Positions 7,580 to 16,860 of a stretch of DNA of 48,121 nucleotides are shown in pieces (position 1 is the first letter of the stretch; each line of letters opens with the position of its first letter). The stretch spans positions 1 to 48,121 of the forward strand of contig MGRM01000026.1 in NCBI GenBank assembly GCA_001798185.1. Reading direction: 5' to 3'. The position numbers were made by a program, and so were the translations under genes. The stretch comes from Deltaproteobacteria bacterium RIFCSPHIGHO2_02_FULL_44_16. Lineage in GTDB: Bacteria; UBA10199; 2-02-FULL-44-16. The notes under the pieces are model-generated. The model had not been told where the DNA came from, did no database searches, and was given only the letters and a program-made list of their open reading frames with translations.

Positions 7580-8272
7580 TCAGGCTTTTTGAAGTCGATG
7601 GAGAACAATTCGGAAAATCATGGGGAGCATTGAAATAAAAATAATACCGAGAATAACAAACTCAAAATGTTTTTTCATCACCGGAATATTCCCGAAATAA
7701 AATCCTAAGAGGAGAAAAGAAAGCACCCATACGATTCCGCCCGTAATATTAAAAAGTGCAAAGCGTGGATAATGCATTTTTCCGATCCCCGCTACAAAAG
7801 GAGCAAAGGTGCGGAAGATGGGAAGGAAACGCGCAAAAATAATGGTTTTGCCGCCATGACGATCATAAAACTGTTGCGTGGAGATCAAATGTTTTTTGTT
7901 GAGCCAACGACTTTTTTCACTTCGAAAGATGCGAGGACCAATGCGAGAACCGATCATATAATTGACCGCGTCACCGAAGATGGCAGCGGCAATGAGAACC
8001 ATAAGTAATACGGATAATTTTAAAACGGTTTGATCCGTAGCAGCCAAAGCTCCAAGCGTAAAAAGAAGAGAATCTCCAGGCAAGAAAGGAGTGACGACGA
8101 GTCCTGTTTCGCAGAAAAGAATCAAAAAAAGAATGACATAAATCCAAAGACCAAAAAATGAAATCCAGGTATTGAGATGAACATCGAGATGGAAAAAAAT
8201 CTCGATAACATGCTGAAAGAAATGAAGAATAGTTTCAAACAGATAAGCCTCTTTCTGGGTCAAAAGAACCAC
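7580..8272 (-). CDS. DedA-family membrane protein (VTT domain)
   Basis: The 230-aa polytopic protein shows the DedA signatures: FCETGLVVTPFLPGDSLLF near residue 50, GDAVNYMIGSRIG near residue 105, and F-ARFLPIFRTFAPFVAGIGKM near residue 150. About five hydrophobic segments are visible. DedA proteins are inner-membrane proteins related to undecaprenyl-phosphate or phospholipid flipping and to proton-motive-force homeostasis. The predicted start is GTG, with no good ribosome binding site, so the true start could be a few codons later. It lies upstream of, and in the same direction as, the transglycosylase. Confidence 0.85.
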   Translation of the reverse strand: MVLLTQKEAYLFETILHFFQHVIEIFFHLDVHLNTWISFFGLWIYVILFLILFCETGLVVTPFLPGDSLLFTLGALAATDQTVLKLSVLLMVLIAAAIFGDAVNYMIGSRIGPRIFRSEKSRWLNKKHLISTQQFYDRHGGKTIIFARFLPIFRTFAPFVAGIGKMHYPRFALFNITGGIVWVLSFLLLGFYFGNIPVMKKHFEFVILGIIFISMLPMIFRIVLHRLQKA

Positions 8273-8382
8273 AGTGTTAAAACTTATTTCTCAATAAAAT
8301 TCAATGGGAACAAAAAGTATTTCTTATTTCTTAGATAAGATCATCGTGGAAACTCTTTGAAATAATAAAGCATTTTGACAAT

Positions 8383-8410
8383 TTGGTTTTGAGAAAAAAA
8401 TCTGTAGAAT
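8383..8410 (+). promoter_or_regulatory. Putative promoter of the large lipoprotein
   Basis: TTGGTT (8383-8388), a 16-bp spacer and TAGAAT (8405-8410) lie about 25 bp upstream of the ATG. An exact TTGACA (8375-8380) also lies nearby, but it is too far from this -10 box. Confidence 0.3.
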
Positions 8411-8434
8411 GCTGTTTATAACAAGGGGGAACTT

Positions 8435-10789
8435 ATGAATCGCAGAACTTTTATACATTCTAGTCTTCGTATCTGGTCGTTATGCGCAATGCTTCTTACG
8501 TATGGTTGCGGCAACGAAAATAGTACCAGCACGGGTTCAGGAACCGCGCTTGAACTCGCTGAAAAAGTGAGTGTCGTTGATGCCTCGAGCACTCTTGCTG
8601 GTTCAGGATCGCTCTCCAAAGCGCTTGTGAGGCTTGCAAAAACAAATCCTCCAAATGCCACAGCGACATCGGAATGGTCTACTGACGAGACACAAAAATT
8701 TGTCGCAGAACGATCTGCTGAAGCATTTGATATCGTCAATGAAATTCTTTGTATGATCGCACAAACCGGATATCAGGAAAAGCTCGGCAAAGGAAATTAT
8801 AAAGCTTTCATTGACATCAATCAGTGCGATCAATCCAATGATAGCGCCGCGAGCGCAGGGCAGAATTCAACGAATCAAACTTCAGGTTCAAACAGAACAG
8901 ATTATGAAACATGGCTTGTCCATTCTGCGACTGATGGCGATAACCATGTTCTCAAAATGTGGATTCGTGAAGGAGCGGACGATTATGAACCTGCGAAATT
9001 GATTTGTCTTAAAACTGTGATTTCTGAAAGTGTCAGCGATACCAATCCCTACGGAATTTTCATATCAACCTTTGCCGCTTACCCTGGAGCAAACACCACA
9101 TGCGAAGGAATTCCTATCTTTAAAGGATTTTTAAAATCAGAAAAAGATGAGAATGAAAAAGTTCTTCTGAAATTTATTGTTGATGGTGGATTTGCAGGAT
9201 CGAGTGGTGAATCAACGTTCAGCGAAAAAGCGGTTTTGGATCGAGCTGCTGATGGAAAGAGCATGCAGGGACGAGTCGCAGGAACAAATTCTTTTGGTGG
9301 AAAAGCAGATACGTATGATTTCGGTATCGCCTCAAACGAAGAGGTCTTCATGCGAGAGGATGAAGGCTCGACCGTTTGTTTGAGTAGAACAGACTTTCAT
9401 GAGTCTGCATGGCGTTATGGCGTTTATGATGCCGATGGAAAAAGAGTGACGCGTAATTCCGGATTCCCTATTAAAACATCGGATGGCGCTCATGGCTGGA
9501 TTGGCTACTGGGGACTCTGGATCGACAATGATGCAAACGTCAGCAATGGCGATACTGTTTATAAAGAAGTTTTTTCAGAAGATGGGGGGACCGCCACACC
9601 TTACACGGTCGTCAAAATTGGCGCAAAACTGAAAAAATATACACGACAGACTGCTACCTTGAACTTCATCAAAAATATTCCTCTCGACTGGTTTGATAAT
9701 GCAAGTATGACGAATTATCGCGTGAAATGGAACGGAAGCAAATTTGTAAAATTTGCAACGATGTCGCAGAGCGACTGGTTCTGGAAAAATATTACAGAAT
9801 CAGATCTCGATCTCTCCGAACTTGATTTCGGCGAACTGAACTTCTGGAGTCAGGCTATAGGGGGACAGGTTCGCGTCCCGCTTCCCAATTGCACCTGGGA
9901 TGATGTCGAAATGAAGAGTTCATGTGGATCGCCTGATAACGACACAGAGGTGATTTATTTTACTGAAGATATTGTTTATCCGGACGATACGGTTCCCTCT
10001 TCATTCCGATGCTACGACAATTGCCCAAAATACGATGCCTCATCCGGTGTCGTGAACCATGAAAGTGACTTTAGCCCCGAGGCGACTGGACACACATATA
10101 CTTTTGCCGACATGTTGTTAAAAGATACAGACGATAATTCCTTGCTCATGACAAGTGAAAGTGAATCGATGCAGTGGGGATTTAATAGCGGTCCGTTGTT
10201 TGAACCAACAGCGGAAAATCTGGCCTTGCTCGCATGCGATTGGGATCCAACCGAAACGTGCGGTTGGAAAGGCTGGAGTGTCCTCTCTGAGTATTACACC
10301 TACGAAACTGGTCCAAATCAGTGGAATCAATTCAGTGGACTGAAGGATTCTTCCGGAGTTTTCCTTGCCTTCGAAGCGCCTCTTGCTGTTGAATATACAC
10401 ATTCACAAACCGATACATCCGCAATCGATTATAAGTACCATGGTGTCAAATTTTTCCTCGATTACGGCGGATTCGGCGACCTTCAAGGTATACCTGGAGT
10501 TTGTAGAAGTATGGATACGGGAGAGGTCACAAACTGTTCAGATGGCAGCGACATCCGATGGTCTCCAGAATTTATGGTTCCTGAAGGAGCCACCATGACT
10601 GCTGGTGGAGCTACTTACTATGTAAAACCGCTTGAAGTGGAACAGGTGATGAAAAGCACGACATGTCCTTCAGGCTTAAGCGTTACTGACTTTGATCTCC
10701 CGGAGATCAGTCTCTGGGAAGATCCGGCAATCGGAGCTGAACCAACAGTGGAAGGAGCGCCAGCAGTGATTGGCGGAGTTCTTCAGTAA
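8435..10789 (+). CDS. Large lipoprotein of unknown function
   Basis: The 784-aa protein begins with a twin-Arg-containing signal region and a lipobox LTYGC (lipidated Cys25, followed by Gly). It should therefore be exported and probably placed in the outer membrane. A Ser/Thr-rich linker follows. The body has no domain I recognise. It is rich in Asp, Trp and aromatic residues, with many DG turns and about 15 Cys that could form disulfides (for example in CSDGSDIRW and CGSPDNDTEV). This resembles large beta-rich surface proteins. The ribosome binding site AAGGGGGA is good and a strong terminator follows. It is monocistronic. Function cannot be assigned. Confidence 0.85.
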   Translation: MNRRTFIHSSLRIWSLCAMLLTYGCGNENSTSTGSGTALELAEKVSVVDASSTLAGSGSLSKALVRLAKTNPPNATATSEWSTDETQKFVAERSAEAFDIVNEILCMIAQTGYQEKLGKGNYKAFIDINQCDQSNDSAASAGQNSTNQTSGSNRTDYETWLVHSATDGDNHVLKMWIREGADDYEPAKLICLKTVISESVSDTNPYGIFISTFAAYPGANTTCEGIPIFKGFLKSEKDENEKVLLKFIVDGGFAGSSGESTFSEKAVLDRAADGKSMQGRVAGTNSFGGKADTYDFGIASNEEVFMREDEGSTVCLSRTDFHESAWRYGVYDADGKRVTRNSGFPIKTSDGAHGWIGYWGLWIDNDANVSNGDTVYKEVFSEDGGTATPYTVVKIGAKLKKYTRQTATLNFIKNIPLDWFDNASMTNYRVKWNGSKFVKFATMSQSDWFWKNITESDLDLSELDFGELNFWSQAIGGQVRVPLPNCTWDDVEMKSSCGSPDNDTEVIYFTEDIVYPDDTVPSSFRCYDNCPKYDASSGVVNHESDFSPEATGHTYTFADMLLKDTDDNSLLMTSESESMQWGFNSGPLFEPTAENLALLACDWDPTETCGWKGWSVLSEYYTYETGPNQWNQFSGLKDSSGVFLAFEAPLAVEYTHSQTDTSAIDYKYHGVKFFLDYGGFGDLQGIPGVCRSMDTGEVTNCSDGSDIRWSPEFMVPEGATMTAGGATYYVKPLEVEQVMKSTTCPSGLSVTDFDLPEISLWEDPAIGAEPTVEGAPAVIGGVLQ

Positions 10790-10816
10790 TATTCTTCAAA
10801 AAAGAGTAACCTATGG

Positions 10817-10848
10817 TAGGGGCGCACGGTGTGCGCCCCTATTTTTTT
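10817..10848 (+). terminator. Strong intrinsic terminator
   Basis: The stem TAGGGGCGCAC / GTGCGCCCCTA (11 bp, loop GGT) is followed by seven T residues. It ends the large lipoprotein transcript and separates it from the convergent methyltransferase gene. Similar GGGGCGCAC-GTGCGCCCC hairpins also occur as dispersed repeats in many genomes. Confidence 0.9.
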
Positions 10849-10853
10849 GCGCC

Positions 10854-11591
10854 CTATTCTTCTTTTTTCATGATGAAAAGATAATGAAATCCACGCAGAA
10901 AATAATTCCCTTCAATCGCTGCCGTATGCCAATGACGACGTTTCATGCTTTTGTTATGTCGCGTCACAGAAATAATATCGATCGGTTTGAATTGTTGAGA
11001 AAGCAGCTCAAAAAGTTTAAAGCCAATCGGAATAAACGGTTTCCCTTTTTTAAACGTATCAGAAACATAGAGTCCCATGTAACGACGATTTTTAAGAACG
11101 CGAAATATTTCAGAGAAAACTTTTTCCATGGCTTCAAAATATTCTTCACCATGAGCATCAAGTTTTCCAATACATCGCGGATCGTCTGAATATTCAAGAT
11201 GAGTGGAATAAGGTGGATCGATAAAAACAAAATCTGCACTCTGATCAGGAAGCGGAAGATGACGGGCATCGGCTTGAACAACATCTTCACGCGCAGGAGC
11301 GAGATCAAATCCTCTTCCCACACGTTTTAAGTCTTTGCAGACATCAAGAGTTGTTCCACTTCCGCACATCGGATCCACAATCGTGTCCCCTTCTCTCGTA
11401 TAACGAGAGAGAAGATTCCAGATCACATAAGACGGCGTCGCTCCTTGATAGTTTTTAGAACCTTGTTCACCGACGCCATAATGTTGTGAAGGGTATTCCC
11501 AAAGAGTCGTTGTTTGAAGTGCCAGTTCCGGTTTTTTCAAACGTCGAAATGTTTTTCGTTGAGGTTTCTGCATTCGAGTTGATGAAGGCAT
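10854..11591 (-). CDS. Orphan DNA methyltransferase (N4/N6 amino type)
   Basis: The 245-aa protein has a SAM-binding motif I, DPMCGSGTT (residues 73-81), and a catalytic motif IV, DPPY (125-128). It has an N-terminal motif X-like region with HYGVGEQGSKNYQG before motif I. The order X-I-IV fits amino-methyltransferases that modify adenine N6 or cytosine N4. It is short and lacks an obvious target recognition domain after motif IV, so a TRM11-like or non-DNA target is also possible. No restriction endonuclease gene is adjacent. The start has no clear ribosome binding site. It is probably co-transcribed with the upstream 198-aa gene (30-bp gap). Confidence 0.75.
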   Translation of the reverse strand: MPSSTRMQKPQRKTFRRLKKPELALQTTTLWEYPSQHYGVGEQGSKNYQGATPSYVIWNLLSRYTREGDTIVDPMCGSGTTLDVCKDLKRVGRGFDLAPAREDVVQADARHLPLPDQSADFVFIDPPYSTHLEYSDDPRCIGKLDAHGEEYFEAMEKVFSEIFRVLKNRRYMGLYVSDTFKKGKPFIPIGFKLFELLSQQFKPIDIISVTRHNKSMKRRHWHTAAIEGNYFLRGFHYLFIMKKEE

Positions 11592-11621
11592 GTTGCGAAG
11601 AATTGCAAGCGCTTTTCACTT

Positions 11622-12218
11622 TTACTTTTTTAATTCTGAAGCTCTTACGTCTAAGGCTTTTTTCGCTGCATTGATAAAGGGTAAAAGAACAATCTCGGTT
11701 TTGAAGCGAGAACGATCCACAAATTCCAATTCTGCATAGATGTTGTTTGTTCCTATTTCCTGAAATGTGATCGTGACTGGTGGCCACTCACTAGTATCTT
11801 CATTCCAATCAAGAAAGAGATTTCTTAATACATCCCGAAGAACGCTTTGTGCTACGTGTGCTTTTGGCTGTGCAACAGTAGCAAGCGCTATCAAGTGTTC
11901 CCTTGTCATAAAATCTCGGCTCAAAATTCGTGCACGTGCTCGAGCATAATAAAGTTTAAAAATCGGAGATTGAGTCGCTGACCAAAAATTCATGCGACAT
12001 TTTCCTTCATTTCCTGCTTTTCCCGGATCAGCTTGATAAATGATTTCGAGGACACGTCCAAATTCTGTTGAAAGCGGATCGACTCCATCCGCAGATGCTT
12101 CCATCTGCGAAACACATGTCCTGGCAGTATTGGAACATGTACCAGCGTTTTGACCCATTTCTGCTTTGAGTCCCTTAGTGCAATCTGATGACCTTGCTAC
12201 TTTTCCAGTTCCACTCAT
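11622..12218 (-). CDS. Hypothetical protein, 198 aa
   Basis: I do not recognise a family. The N-terminal 60 residues are polar, with three Cys and many Ser/Ala/Gly. The rest is predicted mixed alpha/beta with an Arg-rich stretch (YYARARARILSRDF) and a C-terminal Ala/Lys-rich helix. There is no signal peptide or membrane segment, so it should be cytoplasmic. The ATG has an AAGGAG site at good spacing. It lies directly upstream of the methyltransferase on the same strand, so the two may form one operon. Confidence 0.75.
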   Translation of the reverse strand: MSGTGKVARSSDCTKGLKAEMGQNAGTCSNTARTCVSQMEASADGVDPLSTEFGRVLEIIYQADPGKAGNEGKCRMNFWSATQSPIFKLYYARARARILSRDFMTREHLIALATVAQPKAHVAQSVLRDVLRNLFLDWNEDTSEWPPVTITFQEIGTNNIYAELEFVDRSRFKTEIVLLPFINAAKKALDVRASELKK

Positions 12219-12377
12219 AATGTTCTCCTTGATACTGCTTTATCGTCACGGGACGTAAAATGTTGCGTTGAAAAACAAAAGATATTATAAAATCATCAAT
12301 TATTTCAATGAGTTAAAGAAAATAAAAGAAGCAGAAACAATTTCTCTGATCTACCGATAATGCTGAGGGGCACAGAT

Positions 12378-12436
12378 GTCATTCCCGCGAAAGCGGGAAT
12401 CTCATGAGATCCCCGATAAAGACATTCGGGGATGAC
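12378..12436. repeat. REP pair, copy 2
   Basis: GTCATTCCCGCGAAAGCGGG is joined through CTCATGAG to a hairpin ending CGGGGATGAC. It ends 3 nt before the start codon of the first giant gene, so its last bases provide the only purine-rich stretch near a ribosome binding site. Confidence 0.85.
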
Positions 12437-12439
12437 AAT

Positions 12440-15400
12440 ATGATCTCAATTAAAACTCCAATTATTTACGGCAACAGCGATGGTCTAGAATCCTATCGAT
12501 ATAAAGACGCGATCGACAAATCTCGTCGGCAGGAAAATGTTGTAGGATTTCTCACAGACATCTATGAGAACGTCTCCGCATGGCTCGAAAAATATTCTGA
12601 TGATCGTGATTTTATGAGATGGAAACAAAACCGCGCTCAGATTCTTCAAGATTGGGAAAAACAGGTCGAAGACTTTAACCACAATGGTTATCTCGACATT
12701 GCCTGGAATGTCATTAAGGGAGCAGTCGCAACGTTTACAGACTTATTACAAACAAAAAAGAGTTCACCAGCAACCGGTCGTCTTCCGAAAGACTATGCCC
12801 CAGAATGGGACGACGATGAGAAGTATCTTGTCTCTTTATATAATATTGTTTCCATTCAAGAAGCTGGCGCTTACGTCTTTAACGGTCGACTGTCTCGTGC
12901 AGAGCTTCATTCCAAATGGACACTTCTAAATACGAGAAAAGAAAAAATCGCAAGACTTCCAAAAATAATTCAAGCGAATCCTTATGATCTTGCAATCGTC
13001 GGGAAGCAACTCGATCATCAATTTAACGACAAACATGCTCTCTCTTTTCGCGATCTCAATACTCTTGCTGCCATGCTTGAAGATTATCTTTCTGTCTATT
13101 TTACAAATAATAATTTAAAAGCTTACGGTTATCAAAATGTCAGCGCTCGCTCTCTTCTCACCGATTTTCAGAGAGATCATCTGGGTCGTGCACACATTAA
13201 TTGTGGAATATTTGCAAAAATCGGTGTTGCACTCTTTCAACATCTCGACCTGACAAAAATTTCCTTGGGTCATATTGATGGCTTTATCGATGGCGAACGT
13301 ATTGGACACTTAGTTGCTTTTGCTCATTACCGTAATCGTCTCACCAACGAAAAAACGATGCTCGTGATTGACAACGCACAAGTGAGCCTCGTGCCACTCG
13401 CGGAAAAAGACGATTTTGAAGAAAAAGCACGTGAATATGCAGAAGCAGTTCCATTTCGTTCGTATGATAAATCTCGTTCTATTTCATTTGAGCTGCAACA
13501 GGTCGAAACGGTGGAGATCGAAGAATATCACGAAATGACAGCTCTCCCCTCTTCCCAGAAAAAAGAATCATTTGAGCTTCCAGCCTCAGCTGCAGGCGTT
13601 AAGCTTCTCATTCCGATTCCGTCGAGCGGAAAACAAATGAGAGATCTTTCCATCAAAGGAAAAGTCTTCCATATCTCTTCAGAACTTCTTGAGGATGGAC
13701 AAGTTTTCTACTCGATTGAAATTCCCCATGAAGGTCGGACAGTTTTTGGGCTTTATGAACCTTGGACAGATCGCGCAAAATATAATCTCTCTGCACGTTT
13801 CCGTCTCAATCATGCTGAAATGCTTGCCCTCGCTTCTGATCTGGACCGCGCCAAGAAAAAACAAATGATGGGCGCAATCTCTCAAGTGACAGAAGTTTTA
13901 CGTGATACTCGCGATACTGAATTACGACTTCAACTTTTGGATATCGTTTTTCACATCATGGAAGAGGTTGGATATTTGCCTGGCTTTGATCGCTATTTTG
14001 AAAATGAAACCGTCTCTCAAGCTGAATATGAAACACAATTGCGCCGCTTGGCAAACATCAATTTGCAAACACGGTTTGAAAATCGATTCTACCAGCTCAC
14101 TCCCTCAACTGACGTCAGTAAAGCGGCATTTCAAAAAGTAGGATATGACCTCAGCGATCCTCAAAGAACATTGAGAGATAATGAATCAGCACTGGCTGCT
14201 CACCTCCTGGCGGAGTCACTGAAAACCCTCAAGGATCACCTTGAAAGCATCGAAGCACAGCATGTTCTGGATCGACTCTTTACGCTCTATCAACGCACGA
14301 GAGATGCTTTTGTTGCACACTCTTTGGATTTTTTATTTCTCCAGGCAATGGGTTGGAGTGAAGAAGCAGAAAAAGAAATAGAAAGACGTTATGAAGCTTT
14401 TTATCAAACTGGAGATGGAATGCTCAGGCAATTGAGAAACAAGCCGTATGAAGAGCTTTCAGTTCATGAAAAATCGCTGATCACGTATCGTTTTGAACTT
14501 GCAACTCGATTTTCGAATGAAAGCGCTGAACGATATGCGGATCAGGTTTTTGCACAATATACTTCGGTGATCGCAGAGGGTTTCACTCGTTATCGCTTTC
14601 CGGCTTCGACTCTTCATGATAGATATCGCTTTGCCGTTGCAACCTATAGCCGGTTAAAAAGAATTTCGAATCCTCTTTCAGAAGAACAAAAAGGAGAACT
14701 CATCGCATCTGTGGCATCTGTCATTGCATACGATCTCTCTTTTCATGATAGGCAACTGATGCGTGACCTCTGGGAAGAGATGCTTCAATATTCCCCGCCC
14801 TCTTCAGTACGACAGACGAAAATTATCGGACTCTTATTTATGCGCACATACGAAGGCGCTCCAATCACGAGTAGGCTCTATAAAGATGCGATTTGGCCAT
14901 CGCTTCGCATGCCACACAATCAACCTGAAACTTTTGCCCGAGTTGCACGTGATCTTGCTTGGACACCGGAAGCAGCTGCACTGCTTATTGCCGATCTTTC
15001 AAAACCTCCGACTGAATGCAATACTCTGGCACCAGCGCTCTTTGAGCTGCTCGCTCTCTTTCTTGAGCGTGGAATCCTTTTTCAAGGAGAGGTGGAAAAA
15101 CTTCTCGCAGAATTTTTGAAGAGGCTCGGATCACAAGCACATGATAAATATTTAGCTCTCGCCATTGGATATCTTGCAAAAAATAATAGAGCATTAGCAG
15201 ATAACATCTACACAAATCTTGTGGTAAAAAAAGAAGAAGAAAAGCGTAAAGGTGAAAGAGATCCAGCAGGCATGGTCACGCATTTTTCACAAGCACATAT
15301 CCCTATGGAAGCTTATGAAAATAATTCTGCGGTTCTTGCCTCTGCTTCCCTTCTTTGCGAAGGAGAGAATGTTCAAGACGAAAGATGTCTTCAGTTCGGA

Positions 15401-16858
15401 CGCAATTTTGGAACACTACTTCGTACAGCGCTCACGGATATCACTTCCGTACAACTTTCGTCAGAAGCAGAGCATGGATTCAAGAGAGTTCGAGAAATTT
15501 TCCGCATTCTTGAAAAGCGCCCGGCCCTGCAACAAGGGATCAAAGATGAACAAATCATTCTTGTTCACGATCTTTTTGAAACACTTCTTGTGCATCCCAA
15601 CCGACGCATTCGTGATACAACCATCTATCTTATAGCGGAATTTTCAGACCTTGCCGCACTGTATAAAATCGATGTCAGCGAGCTTGAACAAAAAGCGCGC
15701 GAACGCCTTGAAAAACAACAGATTCCTCTTGGTCCGGTTATGCGCTACGAAGATATTGTTTCTGCTCTCACTCACAACCCGGACCATTTCTATAGACAAC
15801 AAGCCGCAACTGCAACGACGTACGTTGTCGTGAATGCTCATGCACTCTCTGAGCTTGATGGAAAAACAGAAGTGCCAGAAGAGATTGCACGAAGAATGCA
15901 ACATCTCTATGCGCTGACACAAACTGACACATCTTATCGCGTTGCTGCAGCTGGCGAGCGCTCATTACGACTTGCCACAGGCGCTGTTGAATCTTATCGG
16001 AGTGCACCTGAAGCTTATCCCTGCCCAAATCAAATTGAGGGAGCACAGCTCTGCTATCGACAGGTATTCCGAACGGACCGCGGATTTCACATGGTCCCGG
16101 TCATTCTTGAGGATGATGCTGATATCAACCATGTCACCCAGTTAACAGGATCACTTGAAGCTTATTATAAAACCTATCCCTATCAGCAACATTCCCGTTA
16201 CTTTCATGCGCTTGAAGGAACGAAAAATCAGCAAGCAGATGTCGTTGTCGATGATTTTGATAATATGCAGAACATCCCAAGAAGTCCACGTCTTGCGTTT
16301 GATAGATGGGATCCTGTTCTTCTTGACGTAGACATGGATGAAGTAAGTATGGATGAAACTCGAAAACCTTTAGAAGCAGGTTCGGTTTTTTATACGCTGC
16401 GTGTTGGAAAAACGACGCAACTGAACGATCTTGTATCTCAAAATGCAAAACCCGCGTTTGGTCAGGCTTCAACTGAACTTCGCAGGCGCTTTATGGAACT
16501 TCATCTCCTTTCAAAAGAAAAAGCATCGCATGCAAATGAAATAGCGCAGCTACCTGAAGATGATTTCCATCAACTCTGGAAAGGGTGGCACGACAACAGT
16601 GAAATGCTCTGGACCCAGGCAGTCTCAAAACATGAGGAGGGAAATTCACTTCCCATGGAAAAATTGCTCGTGATGCTTCAGATCCTCACCTCAGAAACAT
16701 CCGATCTCTTTCTCTTCTCATCATCCTCTTCTGTAGGGAAATGGAATATTATCTATGATGGCACGCAAACAGGTCGTATTCAGAGAATTAAAACACAGAG
16801 GAAAGAATTCCAATTTTCTTATGGAGCTGATGGAAGACTTTCGTCGTTACAAGGATAA
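12440..16858 (+). CDS. Giant protein 1: transglutaminase-like domain, helical repeats, YD-like tail
   Basis: The protein is 1472 aa from the ATG at 12440. A start at 12404 would lie inside a REP palindrome and is unlikely. No family is recognised. Features shared with its downstream paralog are: an N-terminal segment with an EF-hand-like loop (D78-x-N80-x-N82-G-Y-L-D86); a candidate transglutaminase/papain-like triad Cys255 (HINCGIFAKIG), His290 (IGHLVAFAHY) and Asp311 (LVIDNAQ); a long alpha-helical middle with HEAT-like segments (LLVHPNRRIRDTTIYLIAEF); and a C-terminal GRIQRIKT...FQFSYGADGRLSSL module like a YD repeat. No signal peptide or membrane segment is visible. The stop is 2 nt from the next ATG. 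The domain call is inference. Confidence 0.85.
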   Translation: MISIKTPIIYGNSDGLESYRYKDAIDKSRRQENVVGFLTDIYENVSAWLEKYSDDRDFMRWKQNRAQILQDWEKQVEDFNHNGYLDIAWNVIKGAVATFTDLLQTKKSSPATGRLPKDYAPEWDDDEKYLVSLYNIVSIQEAGAYVFNGRLSRAELHSKWTLLNTRKEKIARLPKIIQANPYDLAIVGKQLDHQFNDKHALSFRDLNTLAAMLEDYLSVYFTNNNLKAYGYQNVSARSLLTDFQRDHLGRAHINCGIFAKIGVALFQHLDLTKISLGHIDGFIDGERIGHLVAFAHYRNRLTNEKTMLVIDNAQVSLVPLAEKDDFEEKAREYAEAVPFRSYDKSRSISFELQQVETVEIEEYHEMTALPSSQKKESFELPASAAGVKLLIPIPSSGKQMRDLSIKGKVFHISSELLEDGQVFYSIEIPHEGRTVFGLYEPWTDRAKYNLSARFRLNHAEMLALASDLDRAKKKQMMGAISQVTEVLRDTRDTELRLQLLDIVFHIMEEVGYLPGFDRYFENETVSQAEYETQLRRLANINLQTRFENRFYQLTPSTDVSKAAFQKVGYDLSDPQRTLRDNESALAAHLLAESLKTLKDHLESIEAQHVLDRLFTLYQRTRDAFVAHSLDFLFLQAMGWSEEAEKEIERRYEAFYQTGDGMLRQLRNKPYEELSVHEKSLITYRFELATRFSNESAERYADQVFAQYTSVIAEGFTRYRFPASTLHDRYRFAVATYSRLKRISNPLSEEQKGELIASVASVIAYDLSFHDRQLMRDLWEEMLQYSPPSSVRQTKIIGLLFMRTYEGAPITSRLYKDAIWPSLRMPHNQPETFARVARDLAWTPEAAALLIADLSKPPTECNTLAPALFELLALFLERGILFQGEVEKLLAEFLKRLGSQAHDKYLALAIGYLAKNNRALADNIYTNLVVKKEEEKRKGERDPAGMVTHFSQAHIPMEAYENNSAVLASASLLCEGENVQDERCLQFGRNFGTLLRTALTDITSVQLSSEAEHGFKRVREIFRILEKRPALQQGIKDEQIILVHDLFETLLVHPNRRIRDTTIYLIAEFSDLAALYKIDVSELEQKARERLEKQQIPLGPVMRYEDIVSALTHNPDHFYRQQAATATTYVVVNAHALSELDGKTEVPEEIARRMQHLYALTQTDTSYRVAAAGERSLRLATGAVESYRSAPEAYPCPNQIEGAQLCYRQVFRTDRGFHMVPVILEDDADINHVTQLTGSLEAYYKTYPYQQHSRYFHALEGTKNQQADVVVDDFDNMQNIPRSPRLAFDRWDPVLLDVDMDEVSMDETRKPLEAGSVFYTLRVGKTTQLNDLVSQNAKPAFGQASTELRRRFMELHLLSKEKASHANEIAQLPEDDFHQLWKGWHDNSEMLWTQAVSKHEEGNSLPMEKLLVMLQILTSETSDLFLFSSSSSVGKWNIIYDGTQTGRIQRIKTQRKEFQFSYGADGRLSSLQG

Positions 16859-16860
16859 AC

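Noticed and set aside
8416-8739. Antisense ORF over the start of the large lipoprotein gene
   Set aside because: It lies opposite a gene with good signals and its translation looks like a reading-frame shadow.
12404-12439. Longer N-terminus of the first giant protein starting at 12404
   Set aside because: These codons lie inside a REP palindrome and have no match in the paralog; ATG 12440 gives the matching N-terminus.
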